From positions 1,896,501 to 1,960,500 of the forward strand of contig JADJYQ010000001.1 of the NCBI GenBank assembly GCA_016719615.1: a DNA stretch of 64,000 nucleotides, written 5' to 3'. The notes beneath the pieces are model-generated. The model made no database searches, had not been told where the DNA came from, and was given only the letters and a program-made list of their open reading frames with translations. Both the position numbers and the translations under genes were made by a program. Numbering within the stretch: the stretch's first letter is position 1; each line of letters begins with the position of its first letter. Positions 27,491 to 36,367 of the stretch are shown one piece after another. This DNA comes from Saprospiraceae bacterium (GTDB lineage Bacteria > Bacteroidota > Bacteroidia > Chitinophagales > Saprospiraceae).

Positions 27491-27544
27491 ATGTGTTGTA
27501 AGGCAATTGCCTATGAGAAGCGTCAAATTAATCGATTTTATCGA

Positions 27545-28588
27545 CTACAGGAAGTCTACGTCCGGCAAATAGGGATAACGCATGAGAAACTGGATCGCCT
27601 TTTCAATGGGAAAGTCTTCAAAAACGACGCTAAAGATCATATCTATGATGGGTACTCGCAGGTGGTAGTGTTTGGCTAATTGATTGGCAATTCGGACGGT
27701 TCTAACACCTTCTACAACTTCATCGAGACTGCTGATGATGTCTTTTAGGCGTTCACCTTTGCCCAAACGGTAACCGAAGTTAAAATTGCGGCTATTGGGG
27801 CTGGTAGCTGTAGCTATGAGGTCGCCTATCCCAGCTGTACCCAGAAAAGACTTGGATGAGGAACCAATGCAGCGACCCAGCTCGATCATTTCCCTCAATC
27901 CTCGGGTGATCAACATGGCTTCGAGGTTTTTGCCCAATCCTTTGCCGGATAACATTCCTGAACCCAAAGCAATAATATTCTTTAAAGCACCTGCCATTTC
28001 AGCTCCAAGCAGATCATAAGAGCCAAAAACAAAGAAAAACCGACTGGACAAGACATCAGATCCGGCTTTGATGACTTCGTCGTATTCGCTGGCAATGACA
28101 GAAGCTGCCGGTTGATTAGCCATGATCTCTCGGTAAAGATTGGGGCCTGCCAAGCAACCTACTCTCAAAACCGAAGTCTCCTGGCGGATCACCTCGCTCA
28201 TGGTATGAATATTCTTACGGGAAATGTTGACCCGGGCAATATCATTAACCTTAATACCTGCCAGATCAAGGCCTTTTGTCGCATGGATCAAAACATGTGC
28301 CGGACTCAGGTACGGGGACATTGAAACGCAAGTTTCCCGAAAATTCTCAGAAGGAACAACAGGGAATATCAAAGAAGCGCGTTCGCAAATCTCTTCCAAA
28401 GATTTGGTCGCATGTATGCGAGGATCAAGTCTATACCCCAGATTCTCGTGTACGGTATTGATGCGGTCTACAACTTCTTGCTGCCTTGAAAAGATCAACA
28501 CATCAACATTATGTGCCAGCAGACTGGCTACGGTGGTACCGAAACTGCCTGCGCCTACAACTCCTACTATTTTCTTTTCCTTTGGCAC
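27545..28588 (-). CDS. gpsA: NAD(P)-dependent glycerol-3-phosphate dehydrogenase
   Basis: 347 residues. The enzyme reduces dihydroxyacetone phosphate to sn-glycerol-3-phosphate for phospholipid synthesis. The Rossmann motif VGVVGAGSFGTTVASLLA is at the N-terminus; VLIHATKGLD, GCLAGPNLYREI, LKNIIALGSGM (catalytic Lys), and GTAGIGDLIATATSPNSRNFNFGYRLGKG (substrate-binding) follow in the expected order. The start is GTG at 28588 (VPKEKKIVGVV), supported by a perfect -7 element 21 bases upstream. It is not linked to plsX/plsY here. Confidence 0.94.
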   Translation of the reverse strand: MPKEKKIVGVVGAGSFGTTVASLLAHNVDVLIFSRQQEVVDRINTVHENLGYRLDPRIHATKSLEEICERASLIFPVVPSENFRETCVSMSPYLSPAHVLIHATKGLDLAGIKVNDIARVNISRKNIHTMSEVIRQETSVLRVGCLAGPNLYREIMANQPAASVIASEYDEVIKAGSDVLSSRFFFVFGSYDLLGAEMAGALKNIIALGSGMLSGKGLGKNLEAMLITRGLREMIELGRCIGSSSKSFLGTAGIGDLIATATSPNSRNFNFGYRLGKGERLKDIISSLDEVVEGVRTVRIANQLAKHYHLRVPIIDMIFSVVFEDFPIEKAIQFLMRYPYLPDVDFL

Positions 28589-28608
28589 AGTAATACTGAA
28601 TGGGAGGA

Positions 28609-28616
28609 CAAAGGTA
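28609..28616 (-). promoter_or_regulatory. -7 promoter element (TACCTTTG) for gpsA
   Basis: Exact TAnnTTTG on the minus strand, 21 bases before the GTG start, which supports that unusual start codon. Confidence 0.6.
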
Positions 28617-28624
28617 GGAAAATG

Positions 28625-28810
28625 AAAGGAAGTTTGGGAAGAGGGGGAAGTGGGCAGTTTTCAGTTGGCAGTTTTAATAAGGCTAAAGTCTAAAGGGAAA
28701 AGGTTGAAGGCTTTAGATTGTTTGTTGTTAGTTGCTGGTTGTTAAATTTCCAGGTCTGATTACCTTTAGTCTTTTCCCTTTTAAGCTTTGAGCTCAAGGC
28801 GTAAGGCTTT
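28625..28810. repeat. Degenerate AAGGCTAAAG / CTTTAAGCTTTGAGC filler
   Basis: Reads as drifting repeats of aaggctaaag, gttgttagttgctg and cttttaagctttgagc. The same type of filler is at 700-830, 12508-12560 and 31235-31280. No coding potential. Confidence 0.5.
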
Positions 28811-28812
28811 CT

Positions 28813-29376
28813 TTAATACGCATTCCTAAATTCCAATTTCTGAAAATGGCTCTCCAGAAATATTTCAAAATCTTTTAAAGGTTTAGGAGCATGATGGTTG
28901 TCGGTTACTTTTTTGTAAAGTCCGAATTCTTTAACAATGACGATCGTATTGGGAAGGTCCGGAATATAGAGTTCCGGTTCAACGGGATAAACGGGTGCCA
29001 GATCAAAAAATCTGGAAGCTGCGATTTGTTTTTTGACTTCATCCCACCAGGCATCTGTGGCTAATGCATATTGGCAACCTAATTTATCTACGTGCTGAAG
29101 TCCTTCGTATTTAACAATACCATTTTCATAAACAGTATATTGAAATGTCGGACAAAAACCGAAACAGGCTGAGCGCTGATAATATAATATCGTATCCACT
29201 TTGTCCACTAAAGTATCAGTAGCCGTGAAAGTTGTTTTAAAAATGGGAAGTTCGGGCGCAGGTTTCTGAGATTTACCATTAACATTGCCACCGTTTGAAG
29301 CTTTCCTGTTGCAAGAACAGATGCTTACAAAACAAACGAGTGTTAGTATGTTTAAATTAAAATAAGAAAGCATCAT
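28813..29376 (-). CDS. Lipoprotein with DUF6438-like domain
   Basis: 187 residues. The signal (ILTLVCFVSICSC) ends in a lipobox Cys. After a Lys/Pro linker, residues ~60-185 contain ILYYQRSACFGFCPTFQYTV, YENGIVKYEGL and a C-terminal helix; the (S/R)-x-CFG-x-CP-x-(F/Y) motif is typical of the DUF6438 family of Bacteroidota lipoproteins. Function unknown. The ATG overlaps the yidC stop by four bases (ATGA), so it is co-translated with the insertase. Whether it has anything to do with membrane insertion is unknown. Confidence 0.65.
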   Translation of the reverse strand: MMLSYFNLNILTLVCFVSICSCNRKASNGGNVNGKSQKPAPELPIFKTTFTATDTLVDKVDTILYYQRSACFGFCPTFQYTVYENGIVKYEGLQHVDKLGCQYALATDAWWDEVKKQIAASRFFDLAPVYPVEPELYIPDLPNTIVIVKEFGLYKKVTDNHHAPKPLKDFEIFLESHFQKLEFRNAY

Positions 29377-31190
29377 TTTTTTAAATTTTTAGCTTTTTCC
29401 TGTTGTGCTTTTTGTTGTTCTTTCATCATTTGTTCGAGTCGTTCGCGGAAACCACCGGTCTTTTTTGGTTTGGCTTTGTTTAATTCAAGTTCGGCCCGGA
29501 TCTTATTCTGATCAAACAAATAATATTTACCCAACAGGGTTTGAAAGATATTTAAAATGTTGCTGAAAAACATATAACAAGTCAAGCCCGCAGCTGTTTT
29601 GTTAAACATAAACCAGAAGATAACCGGCATAAGGTACTGCATGTATTTCATGGCCGGATTGGCTGAGAAATCCATGGACTTTGACGAATAATAACTAAAA
29701 ATAAGCGTTGAAACCATCCAAAGAAATGCAAACAAAGACATCGTATCGCCAAACAAGGGCAATTCAAACGGAAGTCTGAGGAACTCATCGTAAGAAGTCA
29801 GATCCGCAGCCCATAAAAAGGACTCCTGCCGGAATTCTATGGTAGCCGGAAAGAAACGGTACAAGGCAATCCAGATGGGCATTTGGAGCAATAGTGGAAA
29901 ACAACCTCCCAGTGGATTAACACCGAATTCATTGTACATTTTCATCGTTTCCATCTGCTGCTTCTGCATGTCATCCTTATACTTGGCCTTTACTTTTTCG
30001 ATCTCCGGTTTTAAAGCCATCATTTTTGCCTGTGAGTGCAACATTTTATAACCTAATGGAAAAACAAGCAACTTTACTATTAAAGTCATCAATAAAATGA
30101 TCACGCCTTTAGCTCCTACAAGATCTTCGAGAAAAACAAACATGGGACGAATGACATGGCGGTTGACCGTCCCGAAAATGCTCCAGCCATAGGGAATGAT
30201 GTATTGGAGGTCCTGATTAAAAACCGCCAGTTTTTTATATTCGTTCGGACCAATAAACCATAACATAGCATATTCCTTACCGGAAACATCCGATCCTGGA
30301 ATTTCAGCATCCGTTACCAATTTTTTCAAATCAGAATCTGTTTCAGCAAGCAAAATGGTTTCATAAGTTGCTTTAGAAAAACCTGCATTCGCAATGAGCG
30401 TTGAATTGTAAAATTGATGGGAATGAGAAATCCATTGCACGCGTTTTTCAAGACTCTCTATCTTATCGTCTGAACGGCAAGAACAGTAGTCCGGGTCATT
30501 TTCTTTTTCTTTAAAATAAACGGTACTGTTATACCTTTCGTACTCCCAGTTTTTTTCAATTTTATCGAGGTAATTTTCCCAATGTAATTTAATTGGAATG
30601 GAAGCATCCAATCCTTCCGCCGTAATGGAATATTGAATGGTATAGTCATCTTCAACAAGTTTATAGCGCTGTATAAATTTCACACCGTCATCAAGGACCG
30701 CCGTAAACACCAAAGACAAAGGATCCGGTTGCTGCACGTCAAAATACAAATTTTGCGTTTGATATTCTTTGCCTTTATGATTAAATCTGTAATCAAAAAC
30801 ATTCTTAGAGTCTTCAAGCAATTTGACTTGCTCCAGCAATTCCTGCCCTTCCTGTATTCCAAAGGATTTGAACTGAGCTTTGATCAACGCAGCCGTAATC
30901 CGAGCGCCCTTATTTGAAAATTGAAGGCTGAGTTTTTGATTTTGGAGCGTTACTGATTTTTCTTCTTCTACAATTACAATCGGCTTGCTTGAATCTTGTT
31001 GGACTTTCTGAATCGTATCCAAAGATTTCATGGGCTCTGAAGGAGGAGCTACATTTTGCAATTGTGCTATTGAATCCTGGACATGCTGACGTTGTTTTTG
31101 TTCTTCCAACTCTGGTTGAAAAAAATATTGATTCCATACAAACAGTACTGCAATGATGAGTACTATTCCAATTATCTGATTCCGATCCAT
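29373..31190 (-). CDS. yidC: Membrane protein insertase YidC
   Basis: 605 residues, the long Gram-negative form. An N-terminal helix (RNQIIGIVLIIAVLFVW) is followed by a large periplasmic beta domain (~50-350). Then comes the conserved insertase core: GVIILLMTLIVKLLVFPLGYK, EFGVNPLGGCFPLLLQMPIW, AADLTSYDEFLRLPF, MKYMQYLMPVIFWFMFN and AGLTCYMFFSNILNIFQ. The C-terminal tail is basic (KPKKTGGFRERLEQMMKEQ), as needed for ribosome contact. It inserts inner-membrane proteins alone or with SecYEG. The usual rpmH-rnpA neighbours are not here. Confidence 0.95.
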   Translation of the reverse strand: MDRNQIIGIVLIIAVLFVWNQYFFQPELEEQKQRQHVQDSIAQLQNVAPPSEPMKSLDTIQKVQQDSSKPIVIVEEEKSVTLQNQKLSLQFSNKGARITAALIKAQFKSFGIQEGQELLEQVKLLEDSKNVFDYRFNHKGKEYQTQNLYFDVQQPDPLSLVFTAVLDDGVKFIQRYKLVEDDYTIQYSITAEGLDASIPIKLHWENYLDKIEKNWEYERYNSTVYFKEKENDPDYCSCRSDDKIESLEKRVQWISHSHQFYNSTLIANAGFSKATYETILLAETDSDLKKLVTDAEIPGSDVSGKEYAMLWFIGPNEYKKLAVFNQDLQYIIPYGWSIFGTVNRHVIRPMFVFLEDLVGAKGVIILLMTLIVKLLVFPLGYKMLHSQAKMMALKPEIEKVKAKYKDDMQKQQMETMKMYNEFGVNPLGGCFPLLLQMPIWIALYRFFPATIEFRQESFLWAADLTSYDEFLRLPFELPLFGDTMSLFAFLWMVSTLIFSYYSSKSMDFSANPAMKYMQYLMPVIFWFMFNKTAAGLTCYMFFSNILNIFQTLLGKYYLFDQNKIRAELELNKAKPKKTGGFRERLEQMMKEQQKAQQEKAKNLKK

Positions 31191-31218
31191 AAATATCTTG
31201 ATATTGTACTAAGGCGGG

Positions 31219-31226
31219 CAAAGGTA
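31219..31226 (-). promoter_or_regulatory. -7 promoter element (TACCTTTG) for yidC
   Basis: Exact TAnnTTTG on the minus strand, 28 bases before the yidC ATG. Confidence 0.6.
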
Positions 31227-31470
31227 CAAGCTAAATATGGAAGCGTAAAGCCAAAAGCTAAAAGCTTAAAGGCTATATTAACTAAGATTCAATAAGGGCG
31301 GGGGCTGAGAGCAAATATTATTAAATACTCTTTGAATTATGCCAATTAAAGCAATTACATAGCTTCATGAACCGGGAGTTCAACGAATACTCATGGGCAG
31401 TCCTTTGCTTTTCGAAAAGGGTTTTACTCCTGGAGTTAATCCAAAAGTTTGGCAGGATGAAATTCTTGAT

Positions 31471-31510
31471 TAAAAAAAAACTATCCCTTGCACGTTCAAG
31501 CGGATAGTTT
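31471..31510 (-). terminator. Rho-independent terminator (minus strand)
   Basis: On the minus strand: AACTATCCGCTTG...CAAGGGATAGTT forms a stem of about 12 pairs with one bulge, directly followed by nine T. No minus-strand protein gene ends here, so it implies a short non-coding transcript starting between it and typA. Confidence 0.75.
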
Positions 31511-31613
31511 GTAAGACAGTAGTAGGTAATGTATAATTATTTTAAAAGACAAGCATTTCGATAAATGCTTCAAAACCCGGGTTCTTGAAGCTAACCTTAC
31601 CTATCACTACCTG
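31471..31613 (-). ncRNA. Candidate structured RNA (6S-like architecture) with own terminator
   Basis: There is no open frame here, but the minus strand folds well. A closing stem pairs 31597-31603 plus 31607-31610 with 31519-31529 (GTAG-TAGGTAA). Inside it is a perfect apical hairpin at 31567-31591 (GCTTCAA...TTGAAGC with AACCC/GGGTT), and on the 3' side a small hairpin at 31553-31568 (GCATTT-atcg-AAATGC) that competes for two bases with the apical one. An intrinsic terminator closes the unit. Closing stem, open bubble, apical stem and a 3'-bubble hairpin are the layout of 6S RNA, but I cannot confirm the family. Promoter is uncertain; TACTTTTA just upstream is a 7/8 match. Confidence 0.4.
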
Positions 31614-32035
31614 TTAAAAGTAAATGATAGCTATGGTTAAAATTCTGAAGTCAAACAATCTCTTTTATATAACCGGTCTACAATAATATAGATACGCTGA
31701 ACCGGCAAGTTGCTGCCTGATGGTCTAAATTTATTTATAAATATATTTTTATAATATATATTCTACTGTTTTACAGTTTTTTAGTTGATTTATTTTTATT
31801 TTATAAATTAAGTGAGGAGTGCTTTTACCAACATTTACTGGATATTCAAATGGATTTATCTGAATTTCATTTTAGGATTATGATGATCTATTCACTTTTT
31901 TGATCGATACTCTGACGAAAAACAGAAATACGAAATATTCATATTATAATTATTTTAATGTATAAATTATTTATTATTAATTGTAAATGATATGTTATCA
32001 ATTCAAAACGAGGTATTTCAACCAGATTTTCCCTT

Positions 32036-32043
32036 TAATTTTG
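32036..32043 (+). promoter_or_regulatory. -7 promoter element (TAATTTTG) for typA
   Basis: Exact TAnnTTTG 21 bases before the typA ATG at 32065. It supports that start, because the in-frame upstream ATG at 31987 lies before the promoter. The rest of the 31.2-32.0 kb spacer, apart from the candidate RNA, is AT-rich with nothing else I can name. Confidence 0.6.
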
Positions 32044-32064
32044 TATCTTCATTTCAAATACTTT

Positions 32065-33882
32065 ATGCAGTCCATTAGAAATATTGCCATCATTGCACAC
32101 GTAGATCACGGAAAAACTACCCTGGTCGATAAGATCCTACATCAGACCAAGCAGTTCCGGGATCATCAACAGACCGGTGAACTCATTCTCGACAACAATG
32201 AACTTGAGCGCGAAAGAGGGATTACGATCCTGGCCAAAAATGTATCCGTTAATTATAAAGGCACGAAAATTAATATTATAGATACTCCGGGTCACGCTGA
32301 TTTCGGAGGTGAAGTAGAGCGGGTGCTCAATATGGCCGATGGTGTATTATTGCTAGTTGATGCTTTTGAAGGGCCCATGCCACAAACCAGATTTGTCTTA
32401 CAAAAGGCATTAAATATGGGTAAAAAACCGATTGTTGTAATCAATAAGGTTGATAAACCGAATTGCAGACCTGATGATGTACACGATGCCGTATTTGAAT
32501 TATTTTTCAACCTTGAAGCTACAGAAGAGCAATTGAATTTTCCCACCGTTTACGGTTCCTCCAAACACGGTTGGATGAGCAAACATTGGAATGAACCAAC
32601 AACGGATATTACTTATCTTTTGGATGCGATCATCGAACATATTCCTAATCCCCAGATACCTGAGGGCAATCTCCAAATGATGATCAGCAGCCTTGATTAC
32701 TCTTCATATATAGGCAGAATTGCGATCGGAAGAATTTTACGTCAGGGAATTCGCATTAATCAACCGGTAACGTTAGTGAAGCGGGATGGCTCTCAAGTCA
32801 AATCAAGAGTCAAAGAGTTATTCACCTTTGAAGGTCTTGGAAAAATTAAAGTGGAACAAGTAGATGCCGGGGATATCTGTGCAGTATTTGGTCTCGAAAA
32901 TTTTGATATTGGTGACACAATTGCGGATTTTGAAGCTCCGGAAGGTCTGACTCCTATCCAGGTTGATGAACCCACCATCTCTATGTTATTCACCATCAAC
33001 AATTCACCTTTCTTTGGAAAAGAAGGAAAATATGTGACTTCCAGACACATTCGTGAAAGACTGGAAAAAGAATTGGAAAAAAATCTAGCGTTAAGATTAG
33101 AAGATACCGAATCACCAGATTCCATTTTGGTATATGGCAGGGGTATACTTCACTTATCAGTTCTTATAGAAACCATGCGCAGAGAAGGTTATGAAATGCA
33201 GGTAGGCCAACCAAGAGTTATTATCAAAGAAATTGAAGGGCAAAAATGCGAACCAATCGAAGTCATGACTGTGGATGTACCGGAAGCTTTTTCCGGAAAA
33301 ATCATCGAGCAAGTGAGCATGCGTAAAGGTGAGTTAACTGTCATGGAAACACGTGGTGATCTCATTCATATAGAATTTGAAATTCCTGCCCGTGGATTAA
33401 TCGGTTTGAGAAACGTACTTTTAACGGCTTCAGCTGGTGAGGCTATTGTTGCACACCGTTTTAAAGAATTCCAGGCATGGAAAGGAAATATTCCATCAAG
33501 ATCCAACGGAGTGCTCATATCAAAACTTGCTGGTTCGGCTACTGCTTACTCTATCGCTTATTTACAAGATCGTGGTCAATTTTTTATCGAACCAGGCGAA
33601 AACATATACATCGGGCAAATCATCGGCGAGCAAATCAGACCTGGTGACCTTATCGTCAATGTCGTCGAAGGTAAAAAGCTCACAAACATGCGTGCATCAG
33701 GTTCTGATGGAACCATTCAAATTGTACCAAAAATTCAATTTAGTCTTGAGGAAGCACTCGAATATATTCAGGAAGATGAGTACGTAGAGGTAACTCCAAA
33801 ATCAATACGGCTACGCAAAATCATCCTTGATGAAAATGAGCGCAAAAAAGCGCAGAAGAGGGTTGTGATGGCGGAAGCGTAA
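32065..33882 (+). CDS. typA: Ribosome-associated translational GTPase TypA/BipA
   Basis: About 605 residues starting MQSIRNIAIIAHVDHGKTTL. All G motifs are present: AHVDHGKTT (P-loop), RERGITI (switch I), DTPGHADFGGEVERVL (switch II), VINKVDKP (NKxD), then YGSSKHGWM. Domains II, III and V and the BipA-specific C-terminal domain follow (GRGILHLSVLIETMRREGYEMQ; FEIPARGLIGLRN; KLTNMRASGSDGTIQI). It is an EF-G-like factor for ribosome assembly and stress or cold adaptation. An upstream in-frame ATG (31987) is rejected because the promoter sits between. Confidence 0.96.
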   Translation: MQSIRNIAIIAHVDHGKTTLVDKILHQTKQFRDHQQTGELILDNNELERERGITILAKNVSVNYKGTKINIIDTPGHADFGGEVERVLNMADGVLLLVDAFEGPMPQTRFVLQKALNMGKKPIVVINKVDKPNCRPDDVHDAVFELFFNLEATEEQLNFPTVYGSSKHGWMSKHWNEPTTDITYLLDAIIEHIPNPQIPEGNLQMMISSLDYSSYIGRIAIGRILRQGIRINQPVTLVKRDGSQVKSRVKELFTFEGLGKIKVEQVDAGDICAVFGLENFDIGDTIADFEAPEGLTPIQVDEPTISMLFTINNSPFFGKEGKYVTSRHIRERLEKELEKNLALRLEDTESPDSILVYGRGILHLSVLIETMRREGYEMQVGQPRVIIKEIEGQKCEPIEVMTVDVPEAFSGKIIEQVSMRKGELTVMETRGDLIHIEFEIPARGLIGLRNVLLTASAGEAIVAHRFKEFQAWKGNIPSRSNGVLISKLAGSATAYSIAYLQDRGQFFIEPGENIYIGQIIGEQIRPGDLIVNVVEGKKLTNMRASGSDGTIQIVPKIQFSLEEALEYIQEDEYVEVTPKSIRLRKIILDENERKKAQKRVVMAEA

Positions 33883-33894
33883 TTTTGTAGGGTT

Positions 33895-34265
33895 TGAGCA
33901 TTTAGGCATGTAGGCATGTAGGCATGTAGGAATGTAGGCATTTAGGTTTGTAGGCTTGTAGGCTTGTAAACAAAGTCCTATAGACTGTTAGTCTGTTAGT
34001 CTGTTAGTCAATATCAAACTGAAATCTTCATTATTTTGGCTTTTAGGGTATACATATTTTTTATTCCTCCAGACGAAATAATCACTATTTTATTGAATAA
34101 GTTCTTCATGTCGAGGCGACAAAATCATCATCTTTTTATTGAATAATTTCATGATGTCAAGACTTCAATGCCTTTACGCTCTATTCCTTATTCTATAATC
34201 CTTACTCTATAATCTTTAATCCTTACTCTATACTCTTTTCGCTATAATCCTTGATCCCCATTCCT
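33895..34265. repeat. Spacer made of several short tandem repeats
   Basis: Successive arrays: TAGGCATG / TAGGCTTG units (33903-33967), GTTAGTCT units (33985-34010, same as at 261), the dispersed repeat at 34062-34100 with a second partial copy of its TTTATTGAATAA end at about 34135, and CTTTACTC/TATAATCC units (34180-34265). No open frame. Confidence 0.65.
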
Positions 34266-34450
34266 TACTCACTGCAATAATAATCCGAGCTCGCTACCAT
34301 AACAGCTATTGTCTGAATTATGTCTAGCTTCTTCATATCCAATAAATTTAATGCGATGAATCATGTTTCCGAATGGAAGGTATAATCCCATAAATAATGC
34401 CTCTAACAAATGAAAGTACATAAATCAAAGAGGGTATTAGGGACATTAAA

Positions 34451-34483
34451 AAAGCCGCACAGAAGAATGAACTGTGCGGCTTT
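34451..34483 (-). terminator. Strong terminator hairpin for the lipoprotein/barrel operon
   Basis: AAAGCCGCACAG and CTGTGCGGCTTT form a perfect 12-bp stem around a 9-base loop. On the minus strand it is followed by a run of T, about 20 bases after the stop codon at 34504. Confidence 0.85.
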
Positions 34484-34503
34484 AGAAATAACAGATCATT
34501 AGT

Positions 34504-34929
34504 TTAATTTCTTATTTGAAACACTACTTCGCTGATTTCTTCGCTTTCTCCATCTTCATGACCCCAAACTTTTGCTACAAATTTATAACTTTTACCTGCA
34601 GTGAATCCATTGGCGGCTGATAGACCCAGCGTTGCTAAATAATTATAATTACCTGATGTTTCGTGTACATGTGCGTCATCAGGTTTGTTATAAATTACGG
34701 CATTTGAACTTAGGTCAATGATCTGGATATTGATGTGATGTACTGTATTTCCAGTATGACTTTCAAACTCAACTTCAATCTCGAGATTTTGATTTAGATC
34801 ATAAAACGCACTATCAGATGGTGAATGAATATGAGCATGATATTCGAATTCATCCCCGTGATCATCATCATCACCGCAACCTATAAAAGGCACAACAATC
34901 AATGCTAATAAATATAAAGTCCATTTCAT
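34504..34929 (-). CDS. His/Asp-rich lipoprotein, DUF4625-like
   Basis: 141 residues from the ATG at 34929 (MKWTLYLLALIVVPFIGC), which gives a clean lipoprotein signal; an upstream ATG at 34974 would add 15 residues and overlap the previous gene. Directly after the Cys is an acidic stretch (GDDDDHGDE), then HAHIHSPSDSAFYDL and a single Ig-like beta sandwich (NLEIEVEFESHTGNTVHHINIQI, KSYKFVAKVWGHEDGE). This looks like the DUF4625 family. The His/Asp clusters suggest a metal-binding or metal-sensing surface role. It is the last gene before a strong terminator. Confidence 0.6.
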   Translation of the reverse strand: MKWTLYLLALIVVPFIGCGDDDDHGDEFEYHAHIHSPSDSAFYDLNQNLEIEVEFESHTGNTVHHINIQIIDLSSNAVIYNKPDDAHVHETSGNYNYLATLGLSAANGFTAGKSYKFVAKVWGHEDGESEEISEVVFQIRN

Positions 34930-34951
34930 AATTTTTGATTTTAATTTTAAT

Positions 34952-35842
34952 TTAAAAAAAATAATGTAAGTCAATAGCCATTTTGTTTCGAAGTTGGCTA
35001 TCCCCTCCGGCGTAATTTTGCTCGAGTGGAATTGAGTACTGCAAATTTAATAACAACGCATCTTTTCTTATGCTCAAACCTATTGGCCATAATAAACCCC
35101 ATCCACCCGTATTTTCAATTTGAAATCCATTTACGCCCCGATCATTCCATGAATGTTCCCATGAAAATCCAGTTTGAGGAGTTAAGGCGAATCCGTTACT
35201 CCATTCTTTAATTACAAAGAATAAAGAACTCAAGCTGAGCTGATTTCCAAAATGATAATCATCTTTTGATTTGAGATACTGAAGGTAATAGGATCCTAAA
35301 TATATTCCCATTTGGTCTTTTGATATGGCGACTGATGCTTGTGCATTTATGCCGAACGCGCCGTTCCCGGTATTAAAATTCTCAGGAAGATTACTCGCAT
35401 GTAAATCCGTCAAATATTTACCGGTAGGAAGTTTAAAGCCAAGTCCTACTTGTGCTTCTGCCAAATATCCCTTTCCCAAATCCCTAGCCTTCATTAAAAT
35501 TGCATGCAACATTACCCGGGCATCTCCAAATCCCTGATTTTGACTATTACCAACTTCAGAATTTCTGGTATTCAGCTGATAGGGTATTTGCGCATTGAAT
35601 TTTAAATTCTCATTCAAATAATAATTACCAGCCAGCAGGCATGTATGAAAAACATCCGTAGATTTTCCCATATGATTTGATTTGTAATAAGCACTTGCAT
35701 ACTGAAGGCTCATGCCATTTTTATAAACCAGATCTGAAATCCCTCCAGATGGCCCACTCATATTGCATGCACATTTATCACAAGCTGCAACTACGCTTAG
35801 GACTCCAATACTTGCGTAAAGGAGTAATATTCCTCGTTTCAT
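34952..35842 (-). CDS. Outer-membrane beta-barrel protein (MetA/transporter-like)
   Basis: 296 residues: signal peptide, then CDKCACNMSGPSGGISDL, followed by alternating amphipathic strands (LQYASAYYKS, LNENLKFNAQIPYQLN, GFGDARVMLHAIL, EAQVGLGFKLPTGKY, MGIYLGSYYLQYL, LLLNLQYSIPL) ending in an aromatic residue pair (HYFF), as in outer-membrane barrels. The LP(T)GKY and GFGD-x-x motifs are common in the Phenol_MetA_deg/transporter-like barrels. The Cys cluster at the mature N-terminus may bind metal. It lies in an operon with two small exported proteins. Confidence 0.6.
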   Translation of the reverse strand: MKRGILLLYASIGVLSVVAACDKCACNMSGPSGGISDLVYKNGMSLQYASAYYKSNHMGKSTDVFHTCLLAGNYYLNENLKFNAQIPYQLNTRNSEVGNSQNQGFGDARVMLHAILMKARDLGKGYLAEAQVGLGFKLPTGKYLTDLHASNLPENFNTGNGAFGINAQASVAISKDQMGIYLGSYYLQYLKSKDDYHFGNQLSLSSLFFVIKEWSNGFALTPQTGFSWEHSWNDRGVNGFQIENTGGWGLLWPIGLSIRKDALLLNLQYSIPLEQNYAGGDSQLRNKMAIDLHYFF

Positions 35843-35879
35843 AAAATTTTAATTGAATAAAAAATATATTTGCGAAAGC

Positions 35880-36251
35880 TCAACCGCAAACATCCGGAGG
35901 TATAAAACGATTTTCAACAAAATTACCGGACTCTGGTTCTAAATAGTTAAAATTCTGTTTCTCCACAGAACCAGTCAAATGAACAGCCGTCCAGCACTGC
36001 TCTGGCATATAAAACTCAAAGCTATGTTTTGAATCAATAGGGGGTATCGTTTTATCCTTTGAAGATTGATCTTGTTTTAATTGTTTCGCGAGATAACATT
36101 TGCCTTTGCATTTTTTGGAAACGAGTTTCTTGTTGATGCAAATAGTCGTTTGAATAGTGTTTTGATGATATAGAAAAAATACGATATTCACAATCTCCCG
36201 GGATCCGGAAAAGGCAATTAGAAATGCTAATAAACAGATACTTAAACGCAT
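35880..36251 (-). CDS. Small exported protein with CKGKCYLAKQL motif
   Basis: 123 residues. An N-terminal hydrophobic segment (~1-28) is a signal peptide or anchor. Then TICINKKLVSKKCKGKCYLAK, a short Lys/Asp linker, and a C-terminal PEQCWTAVHL and IPPDVCG. Small proteins with the CxGKCYL motif occur in Bacteroidota next to outer-membrane metal-related genes; I know no function. Its promoter heads the three-gene operon. Confidence 0.5.
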   Translation of the reverse strand: MRLSICLLAFLIAFSGSREIVNIVFFLYHQNTIQTTICINKKLVSKKCKGKCYLAKQLKQDQSSKDKTIPPIDSKHSFEFYMPEQCWTAVHLTGSVEKQNFNYLEPESGNFVENRFIPPDVCG

Positions 36252-36273
36252 CTTTTTCTGGCGCGGATTTGGA

Positions 36274-36281
36274 CAAAGTTA
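36274..36281 (-). promoter_or_regulatory. -7 promoter element (TAACTTTG) with nearby TTTG for the 36251-34504 operon
   Basis: Exact TAnnTTTG on the minus strand, 22 bases before the start codon. A TTTG lies 16 bases further upstream and could serve as the -33 element, making this the most complete promoter in the window. Confidence 0.6.
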
Positions 36282-36367
36282 AACATATTATGAGAAACAA
36301 ATTTGCCATTCATCATATCTTATCATGATTTTGGTCAGTTTGGCCAAATTCGCAGTTGAATAATGAA

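Noticed and set aside
31987..32064. 26-residue N-terminal extension of TypA
   Set aside because: It lies upstream of the exact promoter element at 32036, and TypA proteins begin at the MQSIRN-type sequence.
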